Part shown: piece by piece, positions 1 to 9,266 of the stretch | Layout: each line of letters opens with the position of its first letter | Position numbering within the stretch: position 1 is the first letter of the stretch | NCBI GenBank assembly: GCA_011763485.2 | Contig: JAANSK020304819.1 | Span: 1 to 30,525, forward strand | Origin: Isoetes engelmannii | Lineage: Eukaryota > Streptophyta > Lycopodiopsida > Isoetales > Isoetaceae | Direction: 5' to 3' | Length of the DNA stretch: 30,525 nucleotides | Notes under the pieces: generated by a model | Database searches by the model: none | Told to the model about the DNA's origin: nothing | What the model saw: only the letters and a program-made list of their open reading frames with translations | Made by a program: the position numbers and the translations under genes

Positions 1-135
1 CTTGTTGCGAGCCTGTTTTGTAGCACTTCTTGTGCCTTTTATCAATAGAGCTGATTACCGACTCATCTCTGTTTGTTTTCAGTTTTCTTATTCTGCTTAT
101 CTTTATCAAAATCTCGTGTGACACTTTGTTTTTCA
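1..135 (+). repeat. 3' part of the 5' LTR of the gypsy element
   Basis: This stretch is repeated at 7912-8047. It ends in CA (134-135), 12 bp before a primer-site-like motif. The direct repeat itself runs on to base 208, so the LTR edge may instead be at 208, where both copies end in AACA. The upstream part of the LTR lies outside the window. Confidence 0.7.
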
Positions 136-147
136 GGAGCTTCTGTT

Positions 148-160
148 TGGCGCCATAGCC
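148..160 (+). promoter_or_regulatory. Primer binding site, tRNA-Asp type
   Basis: TGGCGCCATAGCC matches the complement of the plant tRNA-Asp 3' end (TGGCGCCGTTGCC) at 11 of 13 positions. Athila-type elements use this primer. It sits just after a plausible LTR end and about 90 bp before the gag start. The oddity is that the same motif also lies inside the right-hand copy, at 8060-8072. Confidence 0.5.
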
Positions 161-247
161 CTCACGGAGGTCTGCCTCTCAGGAGTTCTCGGACCTAGAC
201 CCCTAACACTGACGCTGATTCCCGGGTCTTAGTTCTCTTTTCTCAAG

Positions 248-1794
248 ATGTCTGTTCGACAATTCTCTGCTGATGAACTGTTGTAACAAACTGCTGCGCG
301 CTTGGAACGCCAGCAGCGAAGGGATGCTGTTCAGGATCCCCATCTTTATGATTATGATCTTGAAGGAGCATGTTTTCATTCAAGAGGTCATTCTGCACCA
401 CCTATACCAGAGGTGCTTCGCACTCTAATTCCCCTCCTTCTTGTCATCACTGTTCTCATCCTCAGTCGCCGGATCAGTAATATTCGACCCCTATGTTCGA
501 AAATCCTCATGTTTCGATCCCTATTCCGCAGTCTCCCATTCCGTCCCGACCTATTTCCCCACGACAAGGGATGGGATTTGGTTTTTTTATTTCCCAACCG
601 GTTCTGTTTCCGCAAGTCACCACTCCTCCTTACAATGTTTATGGTGTGGGAGTGGCCAATCTCCACTTTGACGAGGAAGGCAATCCGATTCCACCACCGC
701 CAGAGACAGTACCCACACCGATATCACTTGGTGTTCCTGTTGGTGTTACCCTTTCTCCACTTTCTAGTATCTCACTCGGTTACTCGGCTGGTCCATCAAA
801 TCTTCAGAATGCTCAACAGCCGTTACCCACTCAGGGATTTTCTTTAGGCATGGCACCATCAGCCACTGCCTTTAGTGTACCACCAGCTGCACCAAATCTC
901 TATGGTACGGGCTCCACTAGCCACCACTTGAAGCTGAACTATCCTTTCTTTGGCAATGCCAAAGGGAAACCTTTGGAATCTAGTGCTGATGCGCATATGG
1001 AGGAGTTTGAGGCACTTGCTGTCCTTGATGGTCACGATACGCCTCACATCAAGTTTCACATCTTCTCCACTACACTCTGTGGTGCCCCTCATCAGTGGCT
1101 CATGGCCAATAAGAGTCACTGGAAGCAGGATTGGAATGCCATGAAGACGGCTTTCCTTGAGCATTATGGATCCCAAGCTGATGAACAGCAACTGCTGAAG
1201 GACCTCAATGATCTTCGACAGTCACCTAGTGAGACAGCACGGGATGTTGCAGACCGTATGCTGATTCTCGTGAGCAAACTTAAGGAGTATACCACTAAAA
1301 GCCAAATTCTTGTTTGGTTTCTCCAAGGATTGCCTCCTTCCACTCGCATCATGACGGAGTATTTACGTCCCACTTCGTTGGAGCAAGCTATTGAGCTCGT
1401 GAATCATTCTGTCAATATCACGGCACGAAATGATTCCTTAATGCCACCAGTCTTGGTTTTTCAGAACTCTGTGGAACCACACCAGCAACAGAGATCACAG
1501 ATTTGGTGTCACGTTTGCAAGTATCAAGGCCATCTGGCGAATGAATGCAATTCCCAGAGTGGTCAATTCTTTTGCAAACGCTGCAATCTCAACAATCACA
1601 ATACGGAGCAATGCAATAAATCCAATCCCACGCCTTATCGGCAGAAGATGGTTTATCAAGTCCAGACGACTCCACAACAGCAGAATCAACAACAAAGTCA
1701 GTCCAATCGACAACCTTTCGATCCTTCCAAGTTGAAGTGTTATCAATGTCAAGAATTTGGTCACACTACTGCCACTTGTCCGCAACTTCCCTAA
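248..1794 (+). pseudogene. gag: gag of the gypsy element (capsid and zinc-knuckle nucleocapsid), broken
   Basis: Gag packages the element RNA in cytoplasmic particles. The likely start is the ATG at 248 (MSVRQFSADELL), about 90 bp after the primer site. A TAA at 284 interrupts it after 12 codons. The frame then shifts near 420, and a TAA at about 478 precedes the long frame beginning at 493. From about 900 the protein shows a Retrotrans_gag-type capsid region (FFGNAKGKPLE through LRPTSLEQAIEL). Three zinc knuckles follow: C-x2-C-x3-GH-x4-C from about 1507, then two C-x2-C-x4-H-x4-C motifs, the last near 1738-1780. A proline-rich N-terminal part and a Gln/Asn-rich spacer before the last knuckle are visible. 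The TAA stop at 1792-1794 separates it from the protease region in the same frame. Confidence 0.85.
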
Positions 1795-2550
1795 GTTCAG
1801 GTTCAACTTCCGGGCACTAACAAGACCGCTTCTGTTCGTCTCACGGCTTATCAGTTGTGGGTGGCTAATGGCAAACAAGGGCCACCCCCACACAGCAGCA
1901 GACCCCCACGATACAGAAGAAGTTAGAATCTGCAAGGTCAACCACAAGTGGATCAGGAAGCACAAGAGGAGATTTTGAACGCACCCCAGCCTACTCAGTC
2001 TTCAAATTGGGTTGGTATAGTGGCACGTCAAGCACAGGACTCACGCCCTTATGCTTTGCTTTCTCCAGACATTCAGCTTGCTTTTGGCGTGGATGTTGTT
2101 CCCCACACTAAGACTGTCCACTTTTCTCCTGATAAGGAAAAGCTGATGCCTCACGTGATGCCTAAGCTCCGTGAGAGCATTTTACAGTTGATGGAACAAG
2201 CTGAATGATGGGTTCTTGCCAATGTTCATGCTGCCACACGGGCGCAGCAACGTGCCAAAGCTGCAGGTGACCCTGGTCCCTCTTCACCAACTCCACGTTC
2301 TCCTAGAAAAGGCAAGTATCCGAATATATCAGCTAAAGTTGAACTCTTGAAGGAGGTATCTGCCTCCCTACCTACGGAAGCTGCCCTAGTGGATCCTGTT
2401 AATCCACTGTCACAAGTGCCTTTAGAACTGTAAGAGGAACTTGCCAAAATCAAGATTCCCTTGAGTCTCACCACTATTTTGAAACATTGCCCTGCACTAC
2501 GTGAGCAACTGCCACTACCCACTGTGCTTGTTGGAGTTGTTGCTACCTCC
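1795..2550 (+). pseudogene. gag-protease linker region of the gypsy polyprotein
   Basis: The gag frame continues past its stop without a frame change. It includes a readable piece at 1948-2208 and, after a TGA at 2206, continues to about 2550, with a TAA near 2431. The text is Pro/Ser/Lys-rich (around 2270-2320), followed by a short segment reading KIKIPLSLTTILKHCP. That segment resembles the conserved stretch ahead of the protease in Athila/Tat polyproteins. No catalytic domain is present. I read it as part of a former gag-pol frame, with moderate certainty because the family is variable here. Confidence 0.55.
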
Positions 2551-3553
2551 ACATGGTTCATGCTATGGTGGGCAGTCAGCAGGTCAATCATGTTCAGATC
2601 GATTGTGGAAGTGTTGTTAATCTCATTACTGACAAATTGCGGCGCCAACTTGGGATTAAATAGCTATATCGTGCCCCTTCTGATATCAAACTTGCGAATG
2701 GTCATATCACACGACCTCAGGGCGTGATTCCCAAAATGACCATCAACCTTGAATTCGGTGTATGGAAAGTTGGTGAAGATGTGATTATGAGATGTTAGTT
2801 GGTAGGGCATTTTTGCGCCAAGCCAAGAGCATTCACTATTGGGCTACTGACCAATTGGTTATCACTGATGGTCACTTGAATGCCACTATGGATCTGGAAA
2901 CAGGTCAACTCATTTCGGTTGAAAATGCGGAACCCTCACTTTTTTATAGTGACGATGATATTGTTCAACCCACTTTTCAAGTGCGAGCTCCCCCTGCGGG
3001 CTTGCCACTTTCTTCTTATCCAGAGTATGCAGACCCTTGGAGTCATATGGCTCTGGACAATGATGAAGCAATGGCTGCCTTGATAGACCCCTACTTGGCA
3101 CCCTGCCACTTAGCGAACACTGTGGATCTCATGGATGAAGACAACTTGGAGCCCCTCCCTTCCACGAAGATGAGTGCCCCGATCACATCTTCAGACAACT
3201 TGGAGCCCCTCCTTTCTACGGAGATAAGTGCCCCAGTCAGTAAAGCCACATCTGTGGAGGCCGCAATTGCTACGTCTCCCTCACGGGATGTTGAACATGT
3301 TCGGTCTCCCTTGTTTTTTCATACGGCTAGTGCTAAGCCGCTAGTGGTAGTGTCACCACCTGCTCACACTATTACGGACAACGATGTTGTTCCCCACATT
3401 CAGACACCAGAAGTCGAAATTGTAGATCTTGGCAACAAACAACCCATTCGTATTGCAGCTGGTCTCCCTTTATCATATAGGAGCCGTGTTATTGATCCCT
3501 TCAAGAAGTTCAAACACATTTTTGCATGTAGTTATAAGGACGCGTGGCATTAA
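2551..3553 (+). pseudogene. pro: Aspartic protease and protease-RT linker of the gypsy element, broken
   Basis: The protease would cleave the element's polyprotein. The catalytic motif is visible at 2601 as IDCGSVVNLITDKL: the aspartate is kept, and the usual Ser/Gly of the D-S/T-G triad is Cys. The frame reaches a TAG shortly after (GIK-stop) and then continues with LANGHITRPQGV. A frameshift near 2780 leads into the 2792-3553 frame, which begins LVGRAFLRQAKS, the typical C-terminal protease strand. The rest is a Pro/Ser-rich linker containing an 18-codon direct repeat (3140 and 3194, DNLEPL..ST..SAP). The frame ends at 3553, and the next conserved part, ahead of RT, is in a third frame. Confidence 0.7.
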
Positions 3554-3559
3554 AAAGGA

Positions 3560-4940
3560 GCTAGGGGAACTCACTATTCCCACTAAGCCCGATGCCCGTC
3601 CCATCTAGCAACGATAGGACAGGCTCAACCCAAATTATCGTGACCGCGTAAAGGCTGAGATTGACAAACTTTTGGATGCTGGGTTGATTTACGAGGTCAA
3701 ACATTCTGAATGGGTGAGCCCTATTGTTATTGCGTTGAAACACAATGGCAAAATACGTGTTTGTGTGGACTATAGAAATCTCAATATGGCCACGGAGCGT
3801 GATCACTTTCCACTCTCCTTCACTGATCAAGTTCTGGAAGAAGTTGCAGGACACGAGATGTATTCCTTTATGGATGGTTTTTCGGGATACAATCAGATCT
3901 CTATCAAGCCTGAAGATCAGTTGAAGACGACCTTCACCACCCCGTGGGGCACTTTTGCCTACAAAGTGATTCCGTTTGGGTTATCCAATTCTCCATCCAT
4001 GTTTTAGCGCATTATGCTCTCTGTATTTCAGGACTTCATGAAGAAAGATCCCTTTTTACAGATTTTCCAGGATGATTTCTCTGCTTACAGCACCATGGAT
4101 TCTCATCTTTCTAAGTTGGAGTTGGTCTTCCAGAAGTGTGAGGAATCTGGTATCAGTTTCAATCCAGAGAAATGCACGTTCTGTGTCACTTCTAGCGTGC
4201 TTCTTGGGCACGTTGTCAGCCATCACAGTATCACTACTGATCCTGCCAAGATCAGCTGTGTTCTAAAGGCTCAAGCTCCCACCAACATCAAGGAGACTCG
4301 ATCTTTTTTGGGTAAGGTTAATTATTACTCCACTTTTATTCCAGGACTTGCAGCAAAAGTTGATCCCATTCATAAGCTCACGGGTGATGAGTCCAACTGG
4401 ACATGGACTCCCCAGGCGGATGCTGCCTTCAAAGAATTAAAAGTGTTGCTGACACAGGCCCCCATGTTTGTTCCTCCTCAATGGGACAAGCCGTTTCACG
4501 TGCACGTCGATGTCTCCCTATTTGCAATTGGTGTTGTTCTCTCTCAGGAATATGAAAAAGGACTTGATCATCCTATTCGCTTTACAATTCGTAAACTGAA
4601 CTCAGCAGAGAAGAACTATTTTGCCACTGAATGTGAGGCTTTGGGACTTATCTTTTGTATTAAGAGGTTCCGTCACTATCTTCTTGGCAGGCAAATCAAG
4701 TTCTTTGTGGATCATCAAGCGCTCCTGTACTTGATCAACAAAACCACGCCCACTGGCAGAATTGCACGTTGGGTCTTGTTGTTACAGGAGTTTGTTCCTT
4801 TTGAGATCATCCACAAACCTGGAAAATCCCATATCATGCCTGATTATCCCTCATGGATCCACACTGACGATCCTTCATCTGGAGTGTCTGATGCTTTTCC
4901 GGACGCACCATTATTTTTAGTCACGGCCACGCCTCACTGA
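3560..4940 (+). pseudogene. pol: Reverse transcriptase and RNase H of the gypsy element, interrupted by stops
   Basis: This domain pair copies element RNA into DNA. The frame begins around 3556 (GIKKELGELTIP), with TAGs near 3616 and 3625, and is open from 3672. RT motifs in order are VCVDYRNLN, SFMDGFSGYNQI (catalytic Asp), TTPWGTFAYKVIPFGLSNSP, then IFQDDFS in place of the usual Y-x-DD, so Phe replaces Tyr. A TAG at 4005-4007 falls where the family has a Gln (MF-stop-RIM), consistent with CAG to TAG. RNase H follows with FHVHVDVS, ATECEAL and FFVDHQALLYL, carrying the D, E and D catalytic residues. A TGA at 4938-4940 ends the readable frame just before the integrase, which is in the same frame. 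Confidence 0.9.
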
Positions 4941-6250
4941 TTCCATGACTATCAACAATATTTATTGACGGGCGCACTACCTGAGGAGGATCCCACTCTT
5001 TCCTCAGCGAAGCTTAAGGCACGCCGTCAACAGTTCCTAAGGGAAGTTAGGGACTACACTATGGTTTCTGGATATCTCTATAAGAGAGGAAAGGATATGG
5101 TCTTGCGATGTTGTGTTCTTCCTCACGAGATTCCAGATATTGTCAAGCAAGCTCATGAAGGGCTCGGTAGTGGTCACTTTGCTGGAGATGCTACGGCCAG
5201 GAAGATTTTGCTTGCTGGATATTATTGGCCAACTTTGATTAAAGATGCTCATGCTCACGCACGAACTTGTGACATCTGTCAATGGGTAGGACGACCTACG
5301 GCACGGGACGCTCCTGTTGCCACGCCCACTCCCTTCAGCAAATGGGGAATGGAATTTATTGGTCCTATTGATCCTCCTACCATTGGTTCAAGAGCATGGT
5401 ATATTTTGGTTCTCACTGATTATGCCACCAAGTGGACTGAAGCTTGTGCGTTGCCAGACAACACGACAGCGAGCACAGCACGTGTCTTGTATACTCAAAT
5501 AGTCACTAGATTTGGGTTACCCACTGAGTTAGTTAGTGACCGTGGAGTGCATTTTGTCAACAACACTATTAAGGAGCTCACTGACTACCTTGAGATTCAT
5601 CACCGGAAAAGCACGCCCTATTATCCTCAAGAAAATGGACTTGCTGAAAGTACCAACAAGGCACTGCTCAATATCTTGAAAAAAGTTTGTGACGCATCTC
5701 GAAAGGATTGGCATGAGAAGTTACCCACTGTGTTATGGGCTTACAACACTATGTACAAGATTTCCACTGGACAAACTCCATTTCGCCTTGTGTATGGTCA
5801 AGAGGCACTCATGCCCTTTGAATACGTGCTACCCTCACAAAAGTTTCAGGTGGCCATGATGCATGACCCGCTGCAGCACTTAAGGAAGGATTTTTCCAAC
5901 ATGAAAAACTTGATGAGTTAAGGCGTGACGCTTATCTGAGAGTCCTCACGGGCAAACAGTTAAGTAAATGTTGGCATGATGAGAAATTGCTCAAGAAACA
6001 GTTCAACAAAGGAGAATTAGTTCTACTCTATGACTCCAGATACAAGAATCACCCAGGAAGATTGAAATTTTGGTGGCTTGGACCATACAAAATTGATGAA
6101 GTTGTGAAACCTGGTGTTTTTCAGTTAAGTGAATTAGGTGGAACTCCATTACCTTCACTGGTTTATGGTTTTCGGTTGAAGACATTTCGCACAAAGGAAG
6201 ATTTCAACACAGATTTGGACTCAGATAGAGAATCACATGAAGACACTTAG
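4941..6250 (+). pseudogene. int: Integrase of the gypsy element, with frameshift
   Basis: Integrase would insert the cDNA into the genome. The zinc-binding HHCC module is visible (EGLGSGHFAGDATARK and, further on, TCDICQW). The catalytic core keeps VSDRGVHF (second Asp) and PQENGLAESTNKAL (Glu). The first acidic position reads WGMEFIGP, so the usual Asp is Glu. The frame stays open to 5921, then shifts by one register near 5900. The C-terminal part continues to the TAG at 6250 with FNKGELVLLYDSR and FWWLGPYKIDEVV, the GPY/F-type module. No chromodomain is seen. It lies in the same frame as the RT, separated only by the TGA at 4938. Confidence 0.88.
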
Positions 6251-6319
6251 TGTTCTTACGACAAAAAAAAGGGTTTTATATTTATCAAAAATTTTATACA
6301 TCGCACTATCTATACAAAA

Positions 6320-6334
6320 TAGAAAAACAAAAGA
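6320..6334 (+). other. Candidate polypurine tract, possible 3' LTR boundary
   Basis: AGAAAAACAAAAGAG is all purine except one C and is followed directly by TG (TGGTCACTT), the usual LTR start. If real, the LTR would be about 1.7 kb (6335-8047), within the range usual for Athila, and would contain the two extra ORFs. A shorter LTR starting near 7850-7880 cannot be excluded, because the matching 5' end lies outside the window. Confidence 0.3.
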
Positions 6335-6338
6335 GTGG

Positions 6339-6674
6339 TCACTTCTTGGACCAGTTGCACCATGCCTCTGGGCTTGAGGCAGCAGCTGCAGCGTTCTTCT
6401 CGTAGTTCCTTGCATGAAGATCATGATGCGGTGCCATTGCTGCACGCAGGATGCTGTAAGTACCGCTCTCCCAGTTGAAATCCAGGTGCAGAATCACCTC
6501 TATGGGCATCCCCCTTTCGTCATCGGGCATGTCTGCCCTATCAACCAGCCAACCATCCATTGGTACTCCTCGGTTTTTCAATCGAAACATATCTATCCAG
6601 TCCATCTTGCAAGTGATCCACTCCATGCAGAACACTGGCGCGGTAGATTGAGTATCATTGATGATAGTAGACAT
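6339..6674 (-). CDS. Antisense ORF downstream of gypsy pol (111 aa), function unknown
   Basis: An uninterrupted ORF runs opposite to gag-pol, starting with ATG at 6674 in a good plant context (AAAATGTC) after a CT-rich stretch. The product is 111 aa with mixed, protein-like composition (for example GVPMDGWLVDRADMP and VILHLDFNWESGTY) and an alanine run near the C-terminus. I recognise no domain. Extra ORFs in either orientation between pol and the 3' LTR are known in plant Tat and Athila elements, which makes this placement meaningful. An ORF of similar length on the opposite strand (6414-6842) overlaps it, so chance openness is a real alternative. Confidence 0.35.
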   Translation of the reverse strand: MSTIINDTQSTAPVFCMEWITCKMDWIDMFRLKNRGVPMDGWLVDRADMPDDERGMPIEVILHLDFNWESGTYSILRAAMAPHHDLHARNYEKNAAAAASSPEAWCNWSKK

Positions 6675-7129
6675 TTTGCAGCAGCGGTAGCAGAAGACGC
6701 AGTCGCAGGAACTCCTTCACGAACTGATGCTCAACTAAGCCTAAGTGTTCCCTCACTGACTGCCTTGCTGGCTAGCGCAACCGCCGTGCTTAATTACGGA
6801 AATATTCTGTGGCATGTGCCAAATATCTCCATTAAGGCCTAAATCGTCCCAAATATCCGTACGCAGCCGCATATCTTTGGCGTATTTCTTCTCACTTTTT
6901 CGAGCTACCGCTATTAATTAGTCTGAAAAAGGTCTTTTCGTACCAGTAATTCTCATTATTACAGCTTGGCCCTCACGACAGAACCGTCCAACTGTTATAT
7001 CCTTGGATCTGAACCGTTCGTTCCGTAATCCTTCTTCACACCCGTTAATGCATGCAGCCCCAAACATTGTCTCTTGGATTCTCGACATCTGGCACATATG
7101 GATGGATGTGGTTCTTCGTCCGAAACGTC

Positions 7130-7136
7130 TATAAGA
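7130..7136 (+). promoter_or_regulatory. TATA-like box ahead of the extra sense ORF
   Basis: TATAAGA lies about 100 bp upstream of the ATG at 7238. A CT-rich leader without another ATG in between follows. It could be the LTR promoter itself, if the LTR begins near 6335, or a private promoter for the downstream ORF. Confidence 0.35.
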
Positions 7137-7237
7137 ACCCCTTTTCAAAAGGCGCGAACCCTGTCATCTTCATCGTTTTGCCGTAAGCGCCTCTTGCTTA
7201 TTCCGACTTCAATTCTTCTTCTTTTTCGTCTGCGGCT

Positions 7238-7857
7238 ATGGCATCCTCCAGCAAGCAAGTTCCCTTCGTTGCTCGCACGCCTGCAGAGTTCCAGGATCTA
7301 GATTTTGCCAATGCCAAACACGAGCCTAATCTCTCCAAACGCGACCTCGCCTTGATCAACAGGCTGAAGCTTTCTGACTTCCTCAAATTGGAGACCCCTC
7401 TTTTGAACAAAGAGCAAATCTGTGAGTTCATTACCTGTCTTTCTCAAGTTGATCATCGAGTTTCCACTGTTGTTTAGGGAAAATCACTCAATCTTTCTCG
7501 AGAACTTTTGAGGCAGATATTTAAGTTACCTGAATGTTCTGATGGCCTCAATTATCAGGCCCTTGAAAAATTTGACGTCGCCATACTCAAAGTTGATCCC
7601 TATATGCCCTCCATCAAGATCACTCAAATCGAAAAACCAAATACGGGGTTTATGAAGTTTTTGTGGAGACATTTTCTTGGTCAGCCAATGGCCAACATTT
7701 TCTTGATCAGCCAATGGCCAACACCAGCATCAACAAATCTTTCTACACTCTTGCTCAGGTAGCTATTCACTCCACCTCTTCTATTGACTGGGCGGATATC
7801 ATGATGCACCGGTTTGTGGATGTTGTTAAACAACTCAAGGAGAAACCAGTGAGCTAG
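7238..7857 (+). pseudogene. Extra sense ORF after pol, resembling the plant-transposon (PF20167-like) domain, broken
   Basis: The ORF starts MASSSKQVPFVART and reads to a TAG at 7475. It continues in the same frame to about 7720, where a 26-bp direct duplication (7672-7697 and 7698-7723) throws the reading into another register. The ancestral C-terminus is still visible in that register and ends at 7857 (VDVVKQLKEKPVS). The pattern around the stop (VDHRVSTVV-stop-GKSLNLSRELLRQIFKLP) recalls the V-x-G-x-x-V-x-F/L-S...I...L-x-LP signature of the putative plant transposon protein domain carried by Athila-type elements. That assignment is inference from a short pattern. It would be an accessory, env-position protein of unknown role. 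One stop and one duplication account for all the damage. Confidence 0.5.
7672..7723 (+). repeat. 26-bp direct duplication inside the extra ORF
   Basis: Two adjacent copies of TTTTCTTG(G/A)TCAGCCAATG followed by GCCAACA differ at one base. Since 26 is not a multiple of three, the duplication alone explains the frame change at this point. Confidence 0.9.
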
Positions 7858-7911
7858 GAGTTTAGACAAGTTAGCTCAATTTTGTGGTTGCTTCTTGTTT
7901 CAGCGCTCAGC

Positions 7912-8119
7912 CTTGTTGCGAACCTGTTTTGTAGCACTTCTTGTGCCTTTTATCAATAGAGCTGATTACCGACTCATCTCTGTTTGTTATCATTTTTCTT
8001 GTTTTGCTTATCTTTATCAAAATCCCGCATGACACTTCGTTTTTCAAGAGCTTCTGTTTGGCGCCATAGCCCTCACGGATGTCTGCCTCTCAGGAGTTCC
8101 CAGACCCAGACCCCAAACA
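7912..8119 (+). repeat. Right-hand copy of the LTR end, including primer-site motif and leader
   Basis: The copy matches bases 1-208 nearly throughout. It includes the LTR end (to 8047), the TGGCGCCATAGCC motif (8060-8072) and about 50 bp more, ending at AACA. Homology stops sharply at 8119/208. Either the true LTR ends at 8119, leaving the tRNA-like motif inside the LTR, or this is LTR plus leader left by recombination between tandem copies. Confidence 0.85.
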
Positions 8120-8252
8120 TTAGAGCCTGCATGCATATAAATAGAATATCATTCCATGTTATAATTTACATGTAATTATAAAAGCCTAAAATTAGAGCCC
8201 GCATGCATATAAATAGAATATCATTCCATGTGATGATTTACATGTAATTATG
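8120..8252. repeat. 72-bp tandem duplication next to the gypsy end
   Basis: Two copies starting at 8120 and 8192 share TTAGAGCC(T/C)GCATGCATAT and then the AATAGAATATCATTCCATG and TTTACATGTAATTA segments. It begins at the base after the gypsy homology ends, so the duplication and the insertion edge may be linked. Confidence 0.85.
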
Positions 8253-9266
8253 GAGTAATTACACCCAACCATGCATTATGTTTTCTAAGGAACTTGTTAC
8301 CACTTATATTATTACAAGAAATTTATCGCGGCAGACAAGGCCGCCACGAACATTTCTTTGATTCTGGAACGTCTAACATTTGATACTACAATGTAACAAC
8401 TCATGTTAACCCACCATGGAAGGGGCCGAATCTGGCTACCATGAACCCCCTGGGTTCCCCACTCCTCGAGTCCCCTGGACTCCCCACGCCAGAAACGGGT
8501 TGATCCCTCGGATCATCCCTACTGCATAGCGCAGTCTCCAATCGTTCCTAGAACGATTCTCCATGGTGTCCTCTCTTTGAGATCCCGGATCTCTTATATA
8601 GGGTACCCACTCTTGTGGCATGCCGCCATGCATATGCATGCATGCATGTTGACTCATGACACCTCCTTGTGCCACTTGTCCCTTAAGCCTCTAATCCTTA
8701 GGCTTAATGGTCCTATATGACCAGATTGGAAGATTGTTCCAGTTTCTGACCGACATTCTTGCAGGTTGCCTCTGAGACTTTTCCTTTTACTTGTCCCGAA
8801 ATTTTTAGTGTTGGTACTTGTGATTAGAAAAACGAACGCTTGGAGGTAAGACTCTTTTTGGGTTGCCCGAAGGGCATACCCTAGGCGAGGGTGGAAGGAG
8901 GAGGTAATATTCTTAGAATATACAGGGATTAAAATGGAGTACTAAATTTCTTTGTATATGTACTAGTGTCACCATAGTTTTCATGGAGATAATTCTTCCC
9001 ATTTGGCCCATGAGGGGTTTTCAATAAGGATTTTGGATTCTAAGTATAAAAACGTGCCTGCAAAAGGGAGAAAAAGAAGTTTCTAATTTGACACATAAGA
9101 GGTGTTGTGTGTATTTTTGATAGATAAGTTGGTCCCCAGTAGATGTTAAAAATTCCTTTCTCCTCCTCCTCTACACCGCCCGTAGTGACATATTTGGTTT
9201 GTAAGTTGTCTTCTACTAGGACCGTCTATAACGCGTGGTTTGCTTATATAACTATTTGCGAAATTT
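8253..9266. other. Intergenic; LTR-like promoter patch on the minus strand, no gene
   Basis: No convincing coding frame is seen. On the minus strand CCCTATATAAGAG (8591-8603) is a good TATA box, followed by GC-richer, ORF-open leader-like DNA down to about 8436. This is the look of an LTR fragment. It holds a perfect 8-bp-arm palindrome, AATCGTTCCTAGAACGATT (8540-8558), and a run of alternating GCATGC near 8630. A short GCGGC...GCCGC hairpin lies near 8329-8345. From 8700 to 9266 I see nothing recognisable. Confidence 0.35.

Larger units (their letters stand above)
1..8119 (+). mobile_element. Ty3/gypsy LTR retrotransposon, Athila/Tat-like, decayed
   Basis: A nearly full-length element lies between two direct repeats (1-208 and 7912-8119; about 15 mismatches by eye, roughly 7%). 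The order is LTR end, primer site, gag with zinc knuckles, aspartic protease, RT, RNase H, integrase, then extra ORFs. Integrase follows RT, which is the Ty3/gypsy order. RT wording such as DHFPLSFTDQVLE and SGYNQISI resembles the plant Athila/Tat group, and the primer site fits tRNA-Asp as in Athila. The 5' LTR starts outside the window. At least eight in-frame stops or frameshifts make it non-autonomous. The lineage call is from memory of family motifs, not from a tree. Confidence 0.88.

Noticed and set aside
388-671. Minus and plus ORFs overlapping gag (92 and 76 aa)
   Set aside because: They lie opposite or out of phase with the recognisable gag frame and show no domain.
6414-6842. 142-aa plus-strand ORF overlapping the antisense ORF
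   Set aside because: No domain was recognised and the start context is poorer. It is kept only as a competing possibility to the antisense ORF.
7238-7857. Calling the extra gypsy ORF an envelope gene
   Set aside because: I see no signal peptide, no membrane segment and no fusion-like features. Only its position resembles an env gene.
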